From CAVTJL01 sp963828215 (lineage in GTDB: Bacteria; Pseudomonadota; Alphaproteobacteria; Geminicoccales; Geminicoccaceae): DNA of 64,000 nucleotides. The DNA lies in the NCBI GenBank assembly GCA_963828215.1, contig CAWHFO010000046.1, positions 62,001 to 126,000 on the forward strand, in the 5' to 3' direction. Positions 1-8,564 of the stretch are shown piece by piece. A model generated the notes under the pieces. That model did not search any database, was not told where the DNA came from, and worked only from the letters and a program-made list of their open reading frames with translations. Each line of letters opens with the position of its first letter. Within the stretch, counting starts at the first letter, position 1. The position numbers and the translations under genes are program-made.

Positions 1-384
1 CTCCGCCTCGACCCGGAGCGGGGCCAGGACGCGTCGCCGCAGGCGGTGGCGGATTTCCGCCAGGGGCTGGTGCGCAACCGGCTGGCCAGCGGGCTCTACA
101 GCGAGCGGGTCGCCAAGGTCAGCTTCCTGGGCGACCGGCTCTTCAGGACGACCGTCGACTTCCCCGCCAACGTGCGGCCCGGCAGCTATCAGGTGCGGGT
201 CTTCGAGCTGAAGGAGGGGCGCGTGGTCGGCGCCCAGAACAGCACGCTGGTGATCTCGAGGATCGGCCTCGAGGCCGACATCTTCAGCGTCGCGCACGAG
301 AACACGGCCGTTTACGGCCTCGCCTCGATCCTCCTGGCGCTCGTCGCCGGGTGGGTCGCCAACGCCATCTTCCAGCGACGGTGA
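1..384 (+). CDS. TIGR02186 family membrane protein, C-terminal part
   Basis: The gene is cut by the window start; the frame is open from base 1 to the stop at 382-384. What remains is a soluble, probably periplasmic domain with the conserved SYQVRVFELKEGRVV stretch, followed by one C-terminal membrane helix (about 20 hydrophobic residues, ASILLALVAGWVANAIF) and a short basic tail. This is how members of the alphaproteobacterial TIGR02186 family end. These usually sit beside a TauE/SafE-type sulfite or sulfonate permease, which would lie upstream of the window. The biochemical role is unknown. The next gene starts 3 bases later, so the two are very likely co-transcribed. Confidence 0.75.
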   Translation, partial: LRLDPERGQDASPQAVADFRQGLVRNRLASGLYSERVAKVSFLGDRLFRTTVDFPANVRPGSYQVRVFELKEGRVVGAQNSTLVISRIGLEADIFSVAHENTAVYGLASILLALVAGWVANAIFQRR

Positions 385-387
385 GCC

Positions 388-894
388 ATGAGCGAGACCG
401 ACAGCGAGATCGAGGACAGCAGCCGCCGGCTGCCCGAGCGGGTCTTTCTCGTCGTCGTCGACGAGAGCGACGAGATGGGCAACGCGTTGCGCTTCGCCTG
501 CCGGCGGGCCCAGCACACCCAGGGGCGGGTGGCGCTGCTCTACGTCATCGAGCCGGTGGAGTTCCAGCACTGGCTGGGCGTCGGCCGCATGATGGAGGCC
601 GAGGCCCGCGCCGCCGCCGAGCAGCGCGTCCAGGCGCTGGCGAGCCAGGTCTTCCAGCTCACGGGCAGGATGCCGGTCATCCACATCCGGGAAGGCGAGC
701 GCTCGGACCAGCTGGCGGCCCTCCTCCAGGAGGAGCAGGGCATCTCGCTCCTGGTCCTGGCGACGGCCAAGGGGGGCAACAATCCGGGGCCGCTCGTCAC
801 CTACCTGATGAGCACGCTCGGGCGGAAGATCCGCATCCCCGTGACGCTCGTGCCGGGCGAGCTCACGCCGGAGGAGATCGATCTCGTGAGCTGA
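388..894 (+). CDS. Universal stress protein (UspA family)
   Basis: A 168-residue single-domain USP. The first strand (VFLVVVDESDEMGNALRFACRRA) and the strand carrying the DQLAALLQEEQGISLLVLAT region match the UspA fold. The usual ATP-binding G-x2-G-x9-GS loop near the C-terminus is poorly conserved (GGNNPGPLVTYLMSTL), so nucleotide binding is uncertain. It starts 3 bases after the TIGR02186 gene, and a Usp gene directly behind TIGR02186 is a common alphaproteobacterial arrangement. It ends convergently, 6 bases from the amidase gene on the other strand. Confidence 0.85.
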   Translation: MSETDSEIEDSSRRLPERVFLVVVDESDEMGNALRFACRRAQHTQGRVALLYVIEPVEFQHWLGVGRMMEAEARAAAEQRVQALASQVFQLTGRMPVIHIREGERSDQLAALLQEEQGISLLVLATAKGGNNPGPLVTYLMSTLGRKIRIPVTLVPGELTPEEIDLVS

Positions 895-900
895 GCCGGC

Positions 901-1774
901 TCAGGCCTCGCGGCCGTCGAGGCTCAGGATCGGCAGATAGAGGTCGGGGCGGCGGTCGCGGAACAGGCCCCACGCCGCCCGCGCCTGGGCCAGCTCGTCG
1001 AGGTCGAACCGGGCCGTCAGGACCGCCTGCTCGGCCGTGTCGGCCTCGCGGATGATCGCGCCCGTATTGTCCGTGACGAACGAGCTGCCGTAGAACCGGA
1101 CCGTGCAGCTCGAGCCCCGCTCGGTGCCGACGCGGTTGGCGGCCACGACCGGGATCATGTTGGCGGCGGCGTGCCCCTGCATCACCCGCTGCCAGTGGCG
1201 GCGGGAGTCGAGGCGTCGGATCCTGCGGCTCCGAGCCGATCGCGGTCGGGAACAGCAGGAGCTCGGCGTCCATCAGGGCCATGCAGCGGGCCGTCTCCGG
1301 GAACCACTGGTCCCAGCAGATGCCGACGCCGATGCAGCCGACGCGGGTCTGCCAGACCCGGAAGCCGGTGTCGCCGGGATTGAAGTAGTATTTTTCCTGA
1401 TAGCCCGGCCCGTCCGGGATGTGGCTCTTCCGGTAGACCCCCAGGATGCGGCCGTCGGCGTCGATGATGGCGATCGAGTTGAAATAGGCGTTGTTGGCGC
1501 GCTCGAAGAAGCTGGTCGGCAGCACCACGCCCAGCTCGGACGCGAGCCGGCTCATCCGGGCCAGCAGCGGATGGCCCTCGAAGGGCTGCGCCAGGGCGAA
1601 CCCGGCCGGCGACTGGTCCTTGCAGAAATAGGGCATCTCGAACAGCTCGGGGAGCAGGATCAGCCGGGCGCCCGTGGCCGCCGCCTCGCGCACCAGACGC
1701 TCGGCCAGGGCGACGTTGGCGTCGCGATCCCCGTCGCAGGGCATCTGGGTCGTGGCGACGGTCAGCTCCCGCAT
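901..1774 (-). CDS. aguB: N-carbamoylputrescine amidase (frameshifted)
   Basis: A nitrilase-superfamily amidohydrolase that splits N-carbamoylputrescine into putrescine, CO2 and ammonia in the agmatine route. The Glu-Lys-Cys triad is visible: E in LLPELFEMPYF, K in YRKSHIPDGPGYQEKYYF, and C in GVGICWDQWFPE. The N-terminal two thirds read in one frame down to IGSEPQDPT. The rest (MQGHAAANMIPVVAANRVG to the stop at 901) lies in another frame. Dropping one base near 1212 restores the expected DPTLDSRRHWQRVMQGH sequence, so a single-base insertion or sequencing error is the simplest reading. Without it the protein is about 290 residues, normal for AguB. No agmatine deiminase gene is next to it. 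Confidence 0.85.
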
Positions 1775-1830
1775 GACTCCGATCCTTATGTCTCGCCCCG
1801 GCTACTATGCACGGCAGGCCCACCCTGTCG

Positions 1831-2469
1831 TCAGGAAAATGACCCGCCGGCCGGCTCGGGGCGGGCCCGGCCGAGATAGTGCCAGGCGAAGATCGCGGGG
1901 GCCCGGACCAGCGGCCCGCTCTCGAGGCAGGTCAGGCGGAAGCCGGCCCCGGTGATCAGCTCGCCCATCGGCCGGTCCAGATGGCAGCCGCCGGCCAGCC
2001 GTTCCCAGGCCGGCGAGAGCCTGGCCTGCCAGCACCGGACGCGAGGCTCGGCCGAGCGCCCGTGCTCGACGAACAGCAGATCGCCCCCCGGGCGCAGCAC
2101 GCGGCGCACCTCGCCCAGCGCCATCAGCGGGTCGGCGATGGAGCAGAGGCACCAGGTGGTGACCGCGCAGTCGAAGCTCCGGCTCTCGAAGGGGAGGTGC
2201 TCGGCCGACTGGCGGATCAGCGTGACGGAGAAGGGCATCCAGGCGGCGCTGACGCGGGCCCGGGCCAGGAGCCGCTCGGCCGGATCGACGCCGACCAGGG
2301 CCGTCACCTCGCGGCCGTAGAGCGGCAGGTTGAGCCCCGAGCCGATGCCGAGCTCGAGCACCCGGCCATGGGCCGCGCCGGCGACCCGCTGCCGCAGCGG
2401 CAGCAGCCGCTCCTGTCGCATGGCGACATGGATGAGGCCGGGAAGGAGGCGGTCCGTGTAGAGTCCCAA
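1831..2469 (-). CDS. Class I SAM-dependent methyltransferase
   Basis: 212 residues with the Rossmann-type methyltransferase motifs: motif I VLELGIGSGLNLPLY, an acidic residue after the second strand (VGVDPAE), AEHLPFESRSFDCAVTTWCLCSI (motif II/post II) and LRPGGDLLFVEHG (motif III). The layout fits the UbiE/METTL7-like methyltransferase_11 group. The substrate cannot be read from the sequence. It is followed by the amidase gene on the same strand and lies head to head with secA. Confidence 0.85.
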   Translation of the reverse strand: MGLYTDRLLPGLIHVAMRQERLLPLRQRVAGAAHGRVLELGIGSGLNLPLYGREVTALVGVDPAERLLARARVSAAWMPFSVTLIRQSAEHLPFESRSFDCAVTTWCLCSIADPLMALGEVRRVLRPGGDLLFVEHGRSAEPRVRCWQARLSPAWERLAGGCHLDRPMGELITGAGFRLTCLESGPLVRAPAIFAWHYLGRARPEPAGGSFS

Positions 2470-2626
2470 GGGCGGGCTTCCGATGCGCGGCTCACCAGGC
2501 GGCGCCTGGACCCCACCTTAGCGAGGTCGTCCGCGGGACGCACCTCGCCTCCGGCCATGCCGCGGGGGCCCCTCCGGAGGCCCGGCGCCGGGGCGGCCGG
2601 ATGGTCGGGCGGGCGCCGGGGTCGCG

Positions 2627-2655
2627 TTGACACCGTTGGGTCCAGAGCCTATCTC
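2627..2655 (+). promoter_or_regulatory. Candidate sigma-70 promoter of secA
   Basis: TTGACA at 2627-2632, 17 bases, then TATCTC at 2650-2655. The -35 hexamer is perfect and the spacing ideal; the -10 is only a partial match. It lies 83 bases upstream of the secA ATG in an otherwise gene-free 268-base gap. Assigned by pattern only. Confidence 0.45.
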
Positions 2656-2737
2656 CGGGCACGCCGGCGAAGCTTCCATCCGGACCCGTCGGCGAAGCTC
2701 GCGCCCGCCTCCAAGGACCGTCTGGGGATCGTCGATC

Positions 2738-5407
2738 ATGTTCGCTTCAGTCGCGAGGCGGTTCTTCGGCTCCGCCAACGACCGGGTCATCAAGGGCCTC
2801 CGCCGCACCGTCGAGGCGATCAACGCCCTGGAGCCGGCGCTCGAGGGGCTGTCCGACGAGGCGCTGCGCGCGCGCACGGCCGAGTTCCGTGAGCGCCTGG
2901 CCCAGGGCGCCTCCCTGGACGATCTGCTCGTCGAGGCGTTCGCGACCGTCCGCGAGGCGGCGAAGCGGACCCTCGGCCAGCGTCACTTCGACGTGCAGCT
3001 GATCGGCGGCATGGTCCTCCACCGGGGCGACATCGCCGAGATGAAGACCGGCGAGGGCAAGACCCTCGTGGCGACGCTCGCCGCCTATCTGAACGCGCTC
3101 CCCGGCCAGGGCGTCCACGTGGTCACGGTGAACGACTATCTGGCCCGGCGCGACGCCGCCTGGATGGGCCGGATCTACAGTTTCTCGGGCCTCAGCGTCG
3201 GCTGCATCGTCCCCCAGCTGGACGAGCCGACGCGGCGCGACGCCTATCTCTGCGACATCACCTACGGCACCAACAACGAGCTCGGCTTCGACTATCTCAG
3301 GGACAATATGCGCCACTCGCGCGAGCAGATGGTCCAGCGCGGGCACAATTACGCGATCGTCGACGAGGTCGACAGCATCCTGGTCGACGAGGCCAGGACC
3401 CCGCTCATCATCAGCGGCCCGACCGAGGACAGCTCCGAGCTCTACCGGGCGGTCGACCGGCTGATCCCGGAGCTCGTGCCCGAGGACTGGGAGAAGGACG
3501 AGAAGCAGCGGACGGTGACGCTCACCGAGCAGGGCAGCGAGCACATGCAGGCGCTGCTCCAGGCGGCCGGCCAGCTGAAGAGCCCCGACCTCTACGACAT
3601 CGAGAACGTGACGCTCGTCCATCACGTGAACCAGGCGCTCAGGGCCCAGAAGCTCTTCACCCGCGACGTCGACTACCTGGTCAAGGACGACAAGGTCATC
3701 ATCGTCGACGAGTTCACCGGCCGCATGATGGAGGGCCGGCGCTATTCCGACGGCCTGCACCAGGCCCTCGAGGCCAAGGAGCGGGTCCATATCCAGTCCG
3801 AGAACCAGACGCTGGCCTCGATCACCTTCCAGAACTATTTCCGCCTCTACAAGAAGCTGGCGGGCATGACCGGCACCGCAGCGACCGAGGCGTCCGAGTT
3901 CGGGGAGATCTACAAGCTCGACGTGGCGGTCATCCCGACCAACGTGCCGATGACGAGGCGGGACGAGGACGACGAGGTCTACCGCACCGCGCGCGAGAAG
4001 AACGAGGCGATCGTGGGCGAGATCGAGGCCGCCCACGAGAAGGGCCAGCCCTGCCTCGTGGGCACCGTCTCGATCGAGAAGTCGGAGGCCCTGTCCGCCC
4101 TCCTCAAGCGCAAGGGCGTGCCCCATCAGGTCCTGAACGCCCGCTATCACGAGCAGGAGGCGATGATCATCTCCCAGGCGGGTCGCGTGGAGGCGGTCAC
4201 CATCGCCACCAACATGGCCGGCCGCGGCACCGACATCCAGCTCGGCGGCAATGCCGAGATGCGCATCCTCCAGGAGCTGGGCGAGGACCCCGATCCGGCC
4301 CGGGCGGCGGCCATCACGGCCGAGGTCGAGGCCGAGCGGCAGCGCGTCCGGGAGCTGGGCGGCCTCTTCGTGCTCGGCACCGAGCGCCACGAGAGCCGCC
4401 GCATCGACAACCAGCTGCGCGGCCGCTCGGGCCGGCAGGGCGATCCCGGCCGCTCGAAATTCTATCTGTCGCTCGACGACGACCTGATGCGGATCTTCGG
4501 CTCCGAGCGCATGGACGGCATGCTCAAGCGCCTGGGCCTCAAGGAAGGCGAGGCGATCGTCCATCCGTGGATCAACAAGGCGCTCGAGAAGGCCCAGCAG
4601 AAGGTCGAGGCCCGGAACTTCGAGATCAGGAAGAACCTCCTCAAATACGACGACGTGATGAACGACCAGCGCAAGGTCGTCTACGAGCAGCGGCTCGAGC
4701 TCATCACGGCGCCCGACGTGGCCGACACGGTCAAGGACATGCGCGATCAGGTCGTCGACGACCTGGCGGCGCGCCACATGCCGGAAAGGGCCTATCCCGA
4801 GCAGTGGGACGTCGAGCGGCTCCACGCCGATCTCACCCGCTACCTCGCCCTCGACCTGCCGGTCGCCGAGTGGGCCGGGGAGGAGGGCATCACCCAGGAG
4901 GAGGTGAAGCGCCGCGTCCTGGAGGCGAGCGGCCGCAAGGTCGCGCACAAGATCGCCAGCTACGGCGAGCCGATGATGCGCATGGCCGAGAAGAGCCTGC
5001 TGCTGCAGATCCTCGACCATCTGTGGAAGGAGCATCTCCTCCACCTCGACCATCTCCGCCAGGGCATCCACCTGCGTGGCTACGGCCAGCGCGACCCCCT
5101 GAACGAGTACAAGAGCGAGGCCTTCGCGCTCTTCGACACGCTGCTGGAGAATCTGCGGCTCACCGTCACCCAGGTGCTCTCGCATCTCGAGATCCGCATG
5201 CCGGAGCCCGAGCCGGAGCCGGCCCCGCCGCCCCAGCCGGCGCCGACGCGGGTCAGATCCCTGGCGATGGCCGAGGCCGGCGGCGGCGGAGAGGAGATGG
5301 GCATGGACCCCCGCGACCCCTCGACCTGGGGCAAGGTCCAGCGCAACGCCCCCTGTCCCTGCGGGTCGGGGAAAAAATACAAGCAGTGCCACGGGCGGCT
5401 GGCCTGA
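2738..5407 (+). CDS. secA: Preprotein translocase ATPase SecA
   Basis: The motor that drives unfolded proteins through SecYEG. The ATG at 2738 is chosen over an in-frame upstream start because MFASVARRFFGSANDR is the normal SecA N-terminus; the protein is then 889 residues, usual for the family. Visible features: Walker A in MKTGEGKTLVATL (about residues 102-114), the DEAD-type box IVDEVDSILVDEARTPLIISG, the helicase motif AGRGTDIQLGG, QLRGRSGRQGDPG, the helical-scaffold segment ILDHLWKEHLLHLDHLRQGIHLRGYGQRDPLNEYK, a Pro/Glu-rich linker and a C-terminal SEC-C zinc motif (CPCGSGKKYKQCHG). No frame break. A monocistronic unit is likely. Confidence 0.98.
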   Translation: MFASVARRFFGSANDRVIKGLRRTVEAINALEPALEGLSDEALRARTAEFRERLAQGASLDDLLVEAFATVREAAKRTLGQRHFDVQLIGGMVLHRGDIAEMKTGEGKTLVATLAAYLNALPGQGVHVVTVNDYLARRDAAWMGRIYSFSGLSVGCIVPQLDEPTRRDAYLCDITYGTNNELGFDYLRDNMRHSREQMVQRGHNYAIVDEVDSILVDEARTPLIISGPTEDSSELYRAVDRLIPELVPEDWEKDEKQRTVTLTEQGSEHMQALLQAAGQLKSPDLYDIENVTLVHHVNQALRAQKLFTRDVDYLVKDDKVIIVDEFTGRMMEGRRYSDGLHQALEAKERVHIQSENQTLASITFQNYFRLYKKLAGMTGTAATEASEFGEIYKLDVAVIPTNVPMTRRDEDDEVYRTAREKNEAIVGEIEAAHEKGQPCLVGTVSIEKSEALSALLKRKGVPHQVLNARYHEQEAMIISQAGRVEAVTIATNMAGRGTDIQLGGNAEMRILQELGEDPDPARAAAITAEVEAERQRVRELGGLFVLGTERHESRRIDNQLRGRSGRQGDPGRSKFYLSLDDDLMRIFGSERMDGMLKRLGLKEGEAIVHPWINKALEKAQQKVEARNFEIRKNLLKYDDVMNDQRKVVYEQRLELITAPDVADTVKDMRDQVVDDLAARHMPERAYPEQWDVERLHADLTRYLALDLPVAEWAGEEGITQEEVKRRVLEASGRKVAHKIASYGEPMMRMAEKSLLLQILDHLWKEHLLHLDHLRQGIHLRGYGQRDPLNEYKSEAFALFDTLLENLRLTVTQVLSHLEIRMPEPEPEPAPPPQPAPTRVRSLAMAEAGGGGEEMGMDPRDPSTWGKVQRNAPCPCGSGKKYKQCHGRLA

Positions 5408-5513
5408 GGCGGCCCCCGGTCCCGGCTGGCCGTTGATCGTCTCGAGCTGCAAGGGGTCGGGAAGCGTCTGGCCCGCGCTCTCCTCCCGATGGCGGTCGGC
5501 CGGGCCGGGCGCG

Positions 5514-5542
5514 TTGACATCACCCGGAGGCGATCGGATAGT
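5514..5542 (+). promoter_or_regulatory. Candidate sigma-70 promoter upstream of the OmpA-like gene
   Basis: TTGACA at 5514-5519, 17 bases, then GATAGT at 5537-5542. It lies in the 293-base gap between secA and the OmpA-like gene, about 160 bases before that gene; I saw nothing else in the gap. Assigned by pattern only. Confidence 0.4.
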
Positions 5543-5700
5543 CGTGGCTCGCTGGAGCCGAGCGCGGAGCGAAGGCCGAAAGTCGGTCCCGTCCCCGGCT
5601 CGGCGACAAGGCGGGGTCCGCGCGCTCTCGTCTGCAGGCGTCATGGCCCGCCGGAGCCTCGGAGGCGGCTGGAGGGCCTGCCGAGGGAGGAGAGGTCGGG

Positions 5701-6225
5701 GTGATGGACAGGGTGTGGTCTCCTGGTCTCCTGCTGGGGCTCCTGGTGTCGGCCGTCGGTCTCGCCGCCCAGCCGGCCGCCGGCGTCGCCGCCGAGACGA
5801 AGATCCTGACGGCCGAGCAGATCGCCTTCCAGCTCTCCCAGCAGCTGCCTTCCGTGAGGAAGGGCCTGATTCCCTCGGAGGGGACGGGCCTGTCGACCGT
5901 GACCTTCGAGTACAACTCCGACCGCCTCACGCCGCAGGCCAGGCAACAGCTGGACGAGCTCGCCAAGGCGCTGAGCTTCGATGCCTTCAAGGGCCTGCCG
6001 TTCCAGGTGGCCGGGCATACCGATGCGACCGGCGGCGAGGCGTACAATCAGGGGCTTTCCGAACGCCGGGCCCTGTCCGTCAAGGTCTATCTCGTCGACA
6101 ACGATCATCTGGATGCCGGCAAGATCAAGCCGACCGGCTACGGCGAGAGCCGGCCCGATCCGCATTTTCCACCGACCGCCCCCGAGCAGCGTCGGGTCGA
6201 GATCCTGTTCCTGGCAGGCAAGTGA
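5701..6225 (+). CDS. OmpA-family protein
   Basis: 174 residues. A signal peptide (hydrophobic core SPGLLLGLLVSAVGLAA) precedes a spacer and one OmpA-like peptidoglycan-binding domain: TVTFEYNSDRLTPQARQQLDEL, then VAGHTDATGGEAYNQGLSERRA and GYGESRPDP...EQRRVEIL. The conserved Asp and Arg that grip diaminopimelate in this family are present (HTDA, SERRA). There is no lipobox cysteine, so a periplasmic, wall-associated protein is inferred. The start is GTG 5701 or ATG 5704, behind a GAGGAGAG ribosome site. It sits 55 bases before the caspase-FGE gene on the same strand, probably in one transcript. Confidence 0.85.
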   Translation: MMDRVWSPGLLLGLLVSAVGLAAQPAAGVAAETKILTAEQIAFQLSQQLPSVRKGLIPSEGTGLSTVTFEYNSDRLTPQARQQLDELAKALSFDAFKGLPFQVAGHTDATGGEAYNQGLSERRALSVKVYLVDNDHLDAGKIKPTGYGESRPDPHFPPTAPEQRRVEILFLAGK

Positions 6226-6280
6226 CGCTCGAGGTGGTGCGTGGACGCGACGTCCTCGGTCCCGCAAGCCGAGAGGCGGA

Positions 6281-7843
6281 ATGCCTGCCGTGAGCCCGGT
6301 CCGCCTCTGCCTCTCCATTCTTGCGCTCGCGGTAGCCCTGCTCGCCGGGCCGCCCCTGGCGAGCGCGCGCGCCCCTGCCGCGGGCCGCGCCGGCTACCGT
6401 GCCCTGGTGGTGGGCAACGCCGACTATCGGGCCCTGCCGTCGCTCAGGGGGCCCCGCGAGGACGCGGCCGACATGACGGCGGCCCTCAAAAAGCTCGGAT
6501 ACGACGTCACCACGCTGGTGGATGCCGATATCGCCGGCCTGCGCGCGGCGGTGTCGCGCTTCGAGCAGTCGCTGAAGCCCACCGATCGGGCCCTGGTCTA
6601 CCTCTCCGGCCACGGCGTGCAGGTCCAGGGCAGCAATTGGTTTCTCGCCGTCGACGCCTCGCCCGCTCATATCGAGGACGTGCCGCAGACAGCGCTCCGC
6701 ATCGACGAGCTGGTGGCAGGCCTCGGCGCCCGCGACGGCGGCACGACGCTGATCATTCTGGACGCGTGCAGCGATCCCGGCCTCAAGAGCCGGAGCGGGC
6801 AAGGGGCGGTCGGGCTCGGCCGGCTGGCGACGACGCCGCCCAACACCTACGTCGTCTACGCCGCCGGCTACGGCCAGCTCGCCGCGGGCGCCCTCAAGCG
6901 CAACTCGCTCTTCACCGAGAAGCTGCTCCAGAACATTGCCCAGCCACTGCCTCTGAACGACATCGTCGCCAGCGCCGAGGCCAGCGTCTTCGAGGTCTCG
7001 CAGGGCAAGCAGCTGCCGGTCGTCGCCCTCAGCACGATGTTCCAGCAGGGCTTCACGCTGGGGCCGCCGGGCTCTGCGCAGGCCACGCGGCCGCCCGGCC
7101 CGGTCGCCACCAGCGGCCTGGGCGCCGACCCTACCAAGCCCGGCACGATCATCCAGGACTGCCCGTTCTGCCCCGAGCTCGTGGTCGTGCCGGCAGGGAC
7201 GTTCGAGATGGGGTCCTCGAGCGGCGAGGCCCGCGAGCGGCCGGTGCACGACGCCTCGGTTCCGGCACCGTTCGCGATGGGCCGCTTCGAGATCACGCGG
7301 CGTCAGTGGCAGGCCTGCGTCGCGGCCGGGACCTGCCGACCCAAGGCTCTCACCGTGGCCGAGGGCTACGACACCAAGGAGCCGGTCGGCAATGTGTCGT
7401 ATGACGACGCCAAGGATTTCGTCGACTGGCTATCGCAGCAGACCCAGCGCCGCTATCGCCTGCCGACCGAGACCGAGTGGGAATACGCGGCCCGTGCCGG
7501 GACCTCGACCGCCTATCCCTGGGGCGACGCGCTCGACCCGACCAGGCTCAGCTGCAGCGATTGCGCCCGCACCGATGTCGCGCCGGTCGACGTCTTTCCG
7601 CCCAACGCCTGGGGCCTCTACGGCATGAATGGCAATCTCTGGGAGTGGACCCAGGACTGCTACACGAACGGCTATGGCCAGAAGCCGCGCGCGGTGTGCG
7701 AGGAGAGCGTGATCCGCGGGGGAGCCTTCGATCAGGCGGGGCGCTATGCCACGAGCAGCTATCGCGGCCGCGGCCTCTCGACCGACGAGCCCGGCGCCGC
7801 CTTCGGCTTCCGCGTCGCCCGCTCGCTCAACGGGCGGCGATAG
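6281..7843 (+). CDS. Secreted caspase-like / formylglycine-enzyme-like fusion protein
   Basis: 520 residues: signal peptide (1-29), caspase-like peptidase domain C14 (about 38-260) and a sulfatase-modifying-factor (FGE/SUMF1) domain (about 298-518). The caspase His-Cys dyad is present as H111 in YLSGHGVQVQ and C163 in IILDACSDPG. The FGE domain shows VVVPAGTFEMGS, GRFEITRRQWQAC, RLPTETEWEYAARAGT, WGLYGMNGNLWEWTQDC and the closing GFRVARS. In true FGEs a Cys pair follows the RGG(S/A) turn; here the stretch reads GGAFDQAGRYATSSYRG without Cys, so formylglycine formation is unlikely and a binding role is more plausible. The ATG at 6281 is the first that gives the signal peptide. Confidence 0.88.
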   Translation: MPAVSPVRLCLSILALAVALLAGPPLASARAPAAGRAGYRALVVGNADYRALPSLRGPREDAADMTAALKKLGYDVTTLVDADIAGLRAAVSRFEQSLKPTDRALVYLSGHGVQVQGSNWFLAVDASPAHIEDVPQTALRIDELVAGLGARDGGTTLIILDACSDPGLKSRSGQGAVGLGRLATTPPNTYVVYAAGYGQLAAGALKRNSLFTEKLLQNIAQPLPLNDIVASAEASVFEVSQGKQLPVVALSTMFQQGFTLGPPGSAQATRPPGPVATSGLGADPTKPGTIIQDCPFCPELVVVPAGTFEMGSSSGEARERPVHDASVPAPFAMGRFEITRRQWQACVAAGTCRPKALTVAEGYDTKEPVGNVSYDDAKDFVDWLSQQTQRRYRLPTETEWEYAARAGTSTAYPWGDALDPTRLSCSDCARTDVAPVDVFPPNAWGLYGMNGNLWEWTQDCYTNGYGQKPRAVCEESVIRGGAFDQAGRYATSSYRGRGLSTDEPGAAFGFRVARSLNGRR

Positions 7844-8560
7844 GGCCGACGAAGCCATGCTGGCCGAAATGGACCAGCCTGATCGCCGGGTCCATCCAGA
7901 TCCGGCCGCCGATGCCGCGCCATAGCCGGCAGAAGCCGTAGTCCTCCGACAGGAGCGCGCCGTCGACGATCTCGACGGCGAAGAAGTTGAAGAGCCAGCG
8001 CCGCTGCGCCTCCGCCATGGGCTCCTCGGCACGATAGTGCCGCTCGGGGAAGGCCAGGGCCAGGCGCTCGAACGCCGCGCGCTTGATGCACAGGAATCCC
8101 GCGGGGCCGAAGGCGATCTCGACGAGGCCGCTCCCGGCGTCCCGGGCCGCCGGCCCCGTCGCGCCCGGCACCGCCGCGAAGGGATAGTCGAGCGGATAGC
8201 GCTTTCGCGGATAGACGCCGCAGACCACGTCCTGGTCGTGGGCGAGGAGGCCGAGCACCGCCTCGGGCTCCCAGGCGATGTCGGCATCGATGAAGAGAAG
8301 ATGGCTGGCGCGGTCGGTCGCCATGAACTGGGCGACCATCCGGTTGCGGGCCCGCTGCACGAGGCTGTCGCCCTCGCTGGTGAGCCAGAGCCACGGGATG
8401 CCCCGGCGTAAAGCTCCGCCACCGTCGCCACCGCCGAGGTCATGTAGCCGGTCGCGACCGTGCCGTTGTGGCAGGGTGTGGCGATGACGAGCCCCCCGAT
8501 GGGAGACGGACGCTCGCCGGCCGCGGCGCCCGCCGCGCTCTCCGCGGCGGCGGCTGTCAC
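7827..8560 (-). CDS. Glycosyltransferase (GT2-like), last gene of the TPS operon (frameshifted)
   Basis: A family-2-like glycosyltransferase. The N-terminal strand GGLVIATPCHNGTVATGYM is followed, after a frame break at the G run near 8401-8404, by SLVQRARNRMVAQFMATD and SHLLFIDADIAWEPEAV, where DAD is the metal/nucleotide-sugar motif. The C-terminal half (SEDYGFCRLWRGIGGRIWMDP) is typical of these enzymes. Adding one base in the G run joins the halves as ELYAGGIPWLWLTSEGDS. The likely start is a GTG at 8560, directly behind the predicted end of the TpsA reading frame, so translation is probably coupled. The 3' end overlaps the caspase-FGE gene by 17 bases on the opposite strand. The sugar and acceptor are unknown. 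Confidence 0.75.
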
Positions 8561-8564
8561 CCCA

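Noticed and set aside
2747..5644. A 965-codon open frame on the minus strand opposite secA
   Set aside because: It is a GC-bias shadow: its codon pattern mirrors secA, which matches its family over the full length; the antisense product has a low-complexity Leu/Asp/Val/Arg composition.
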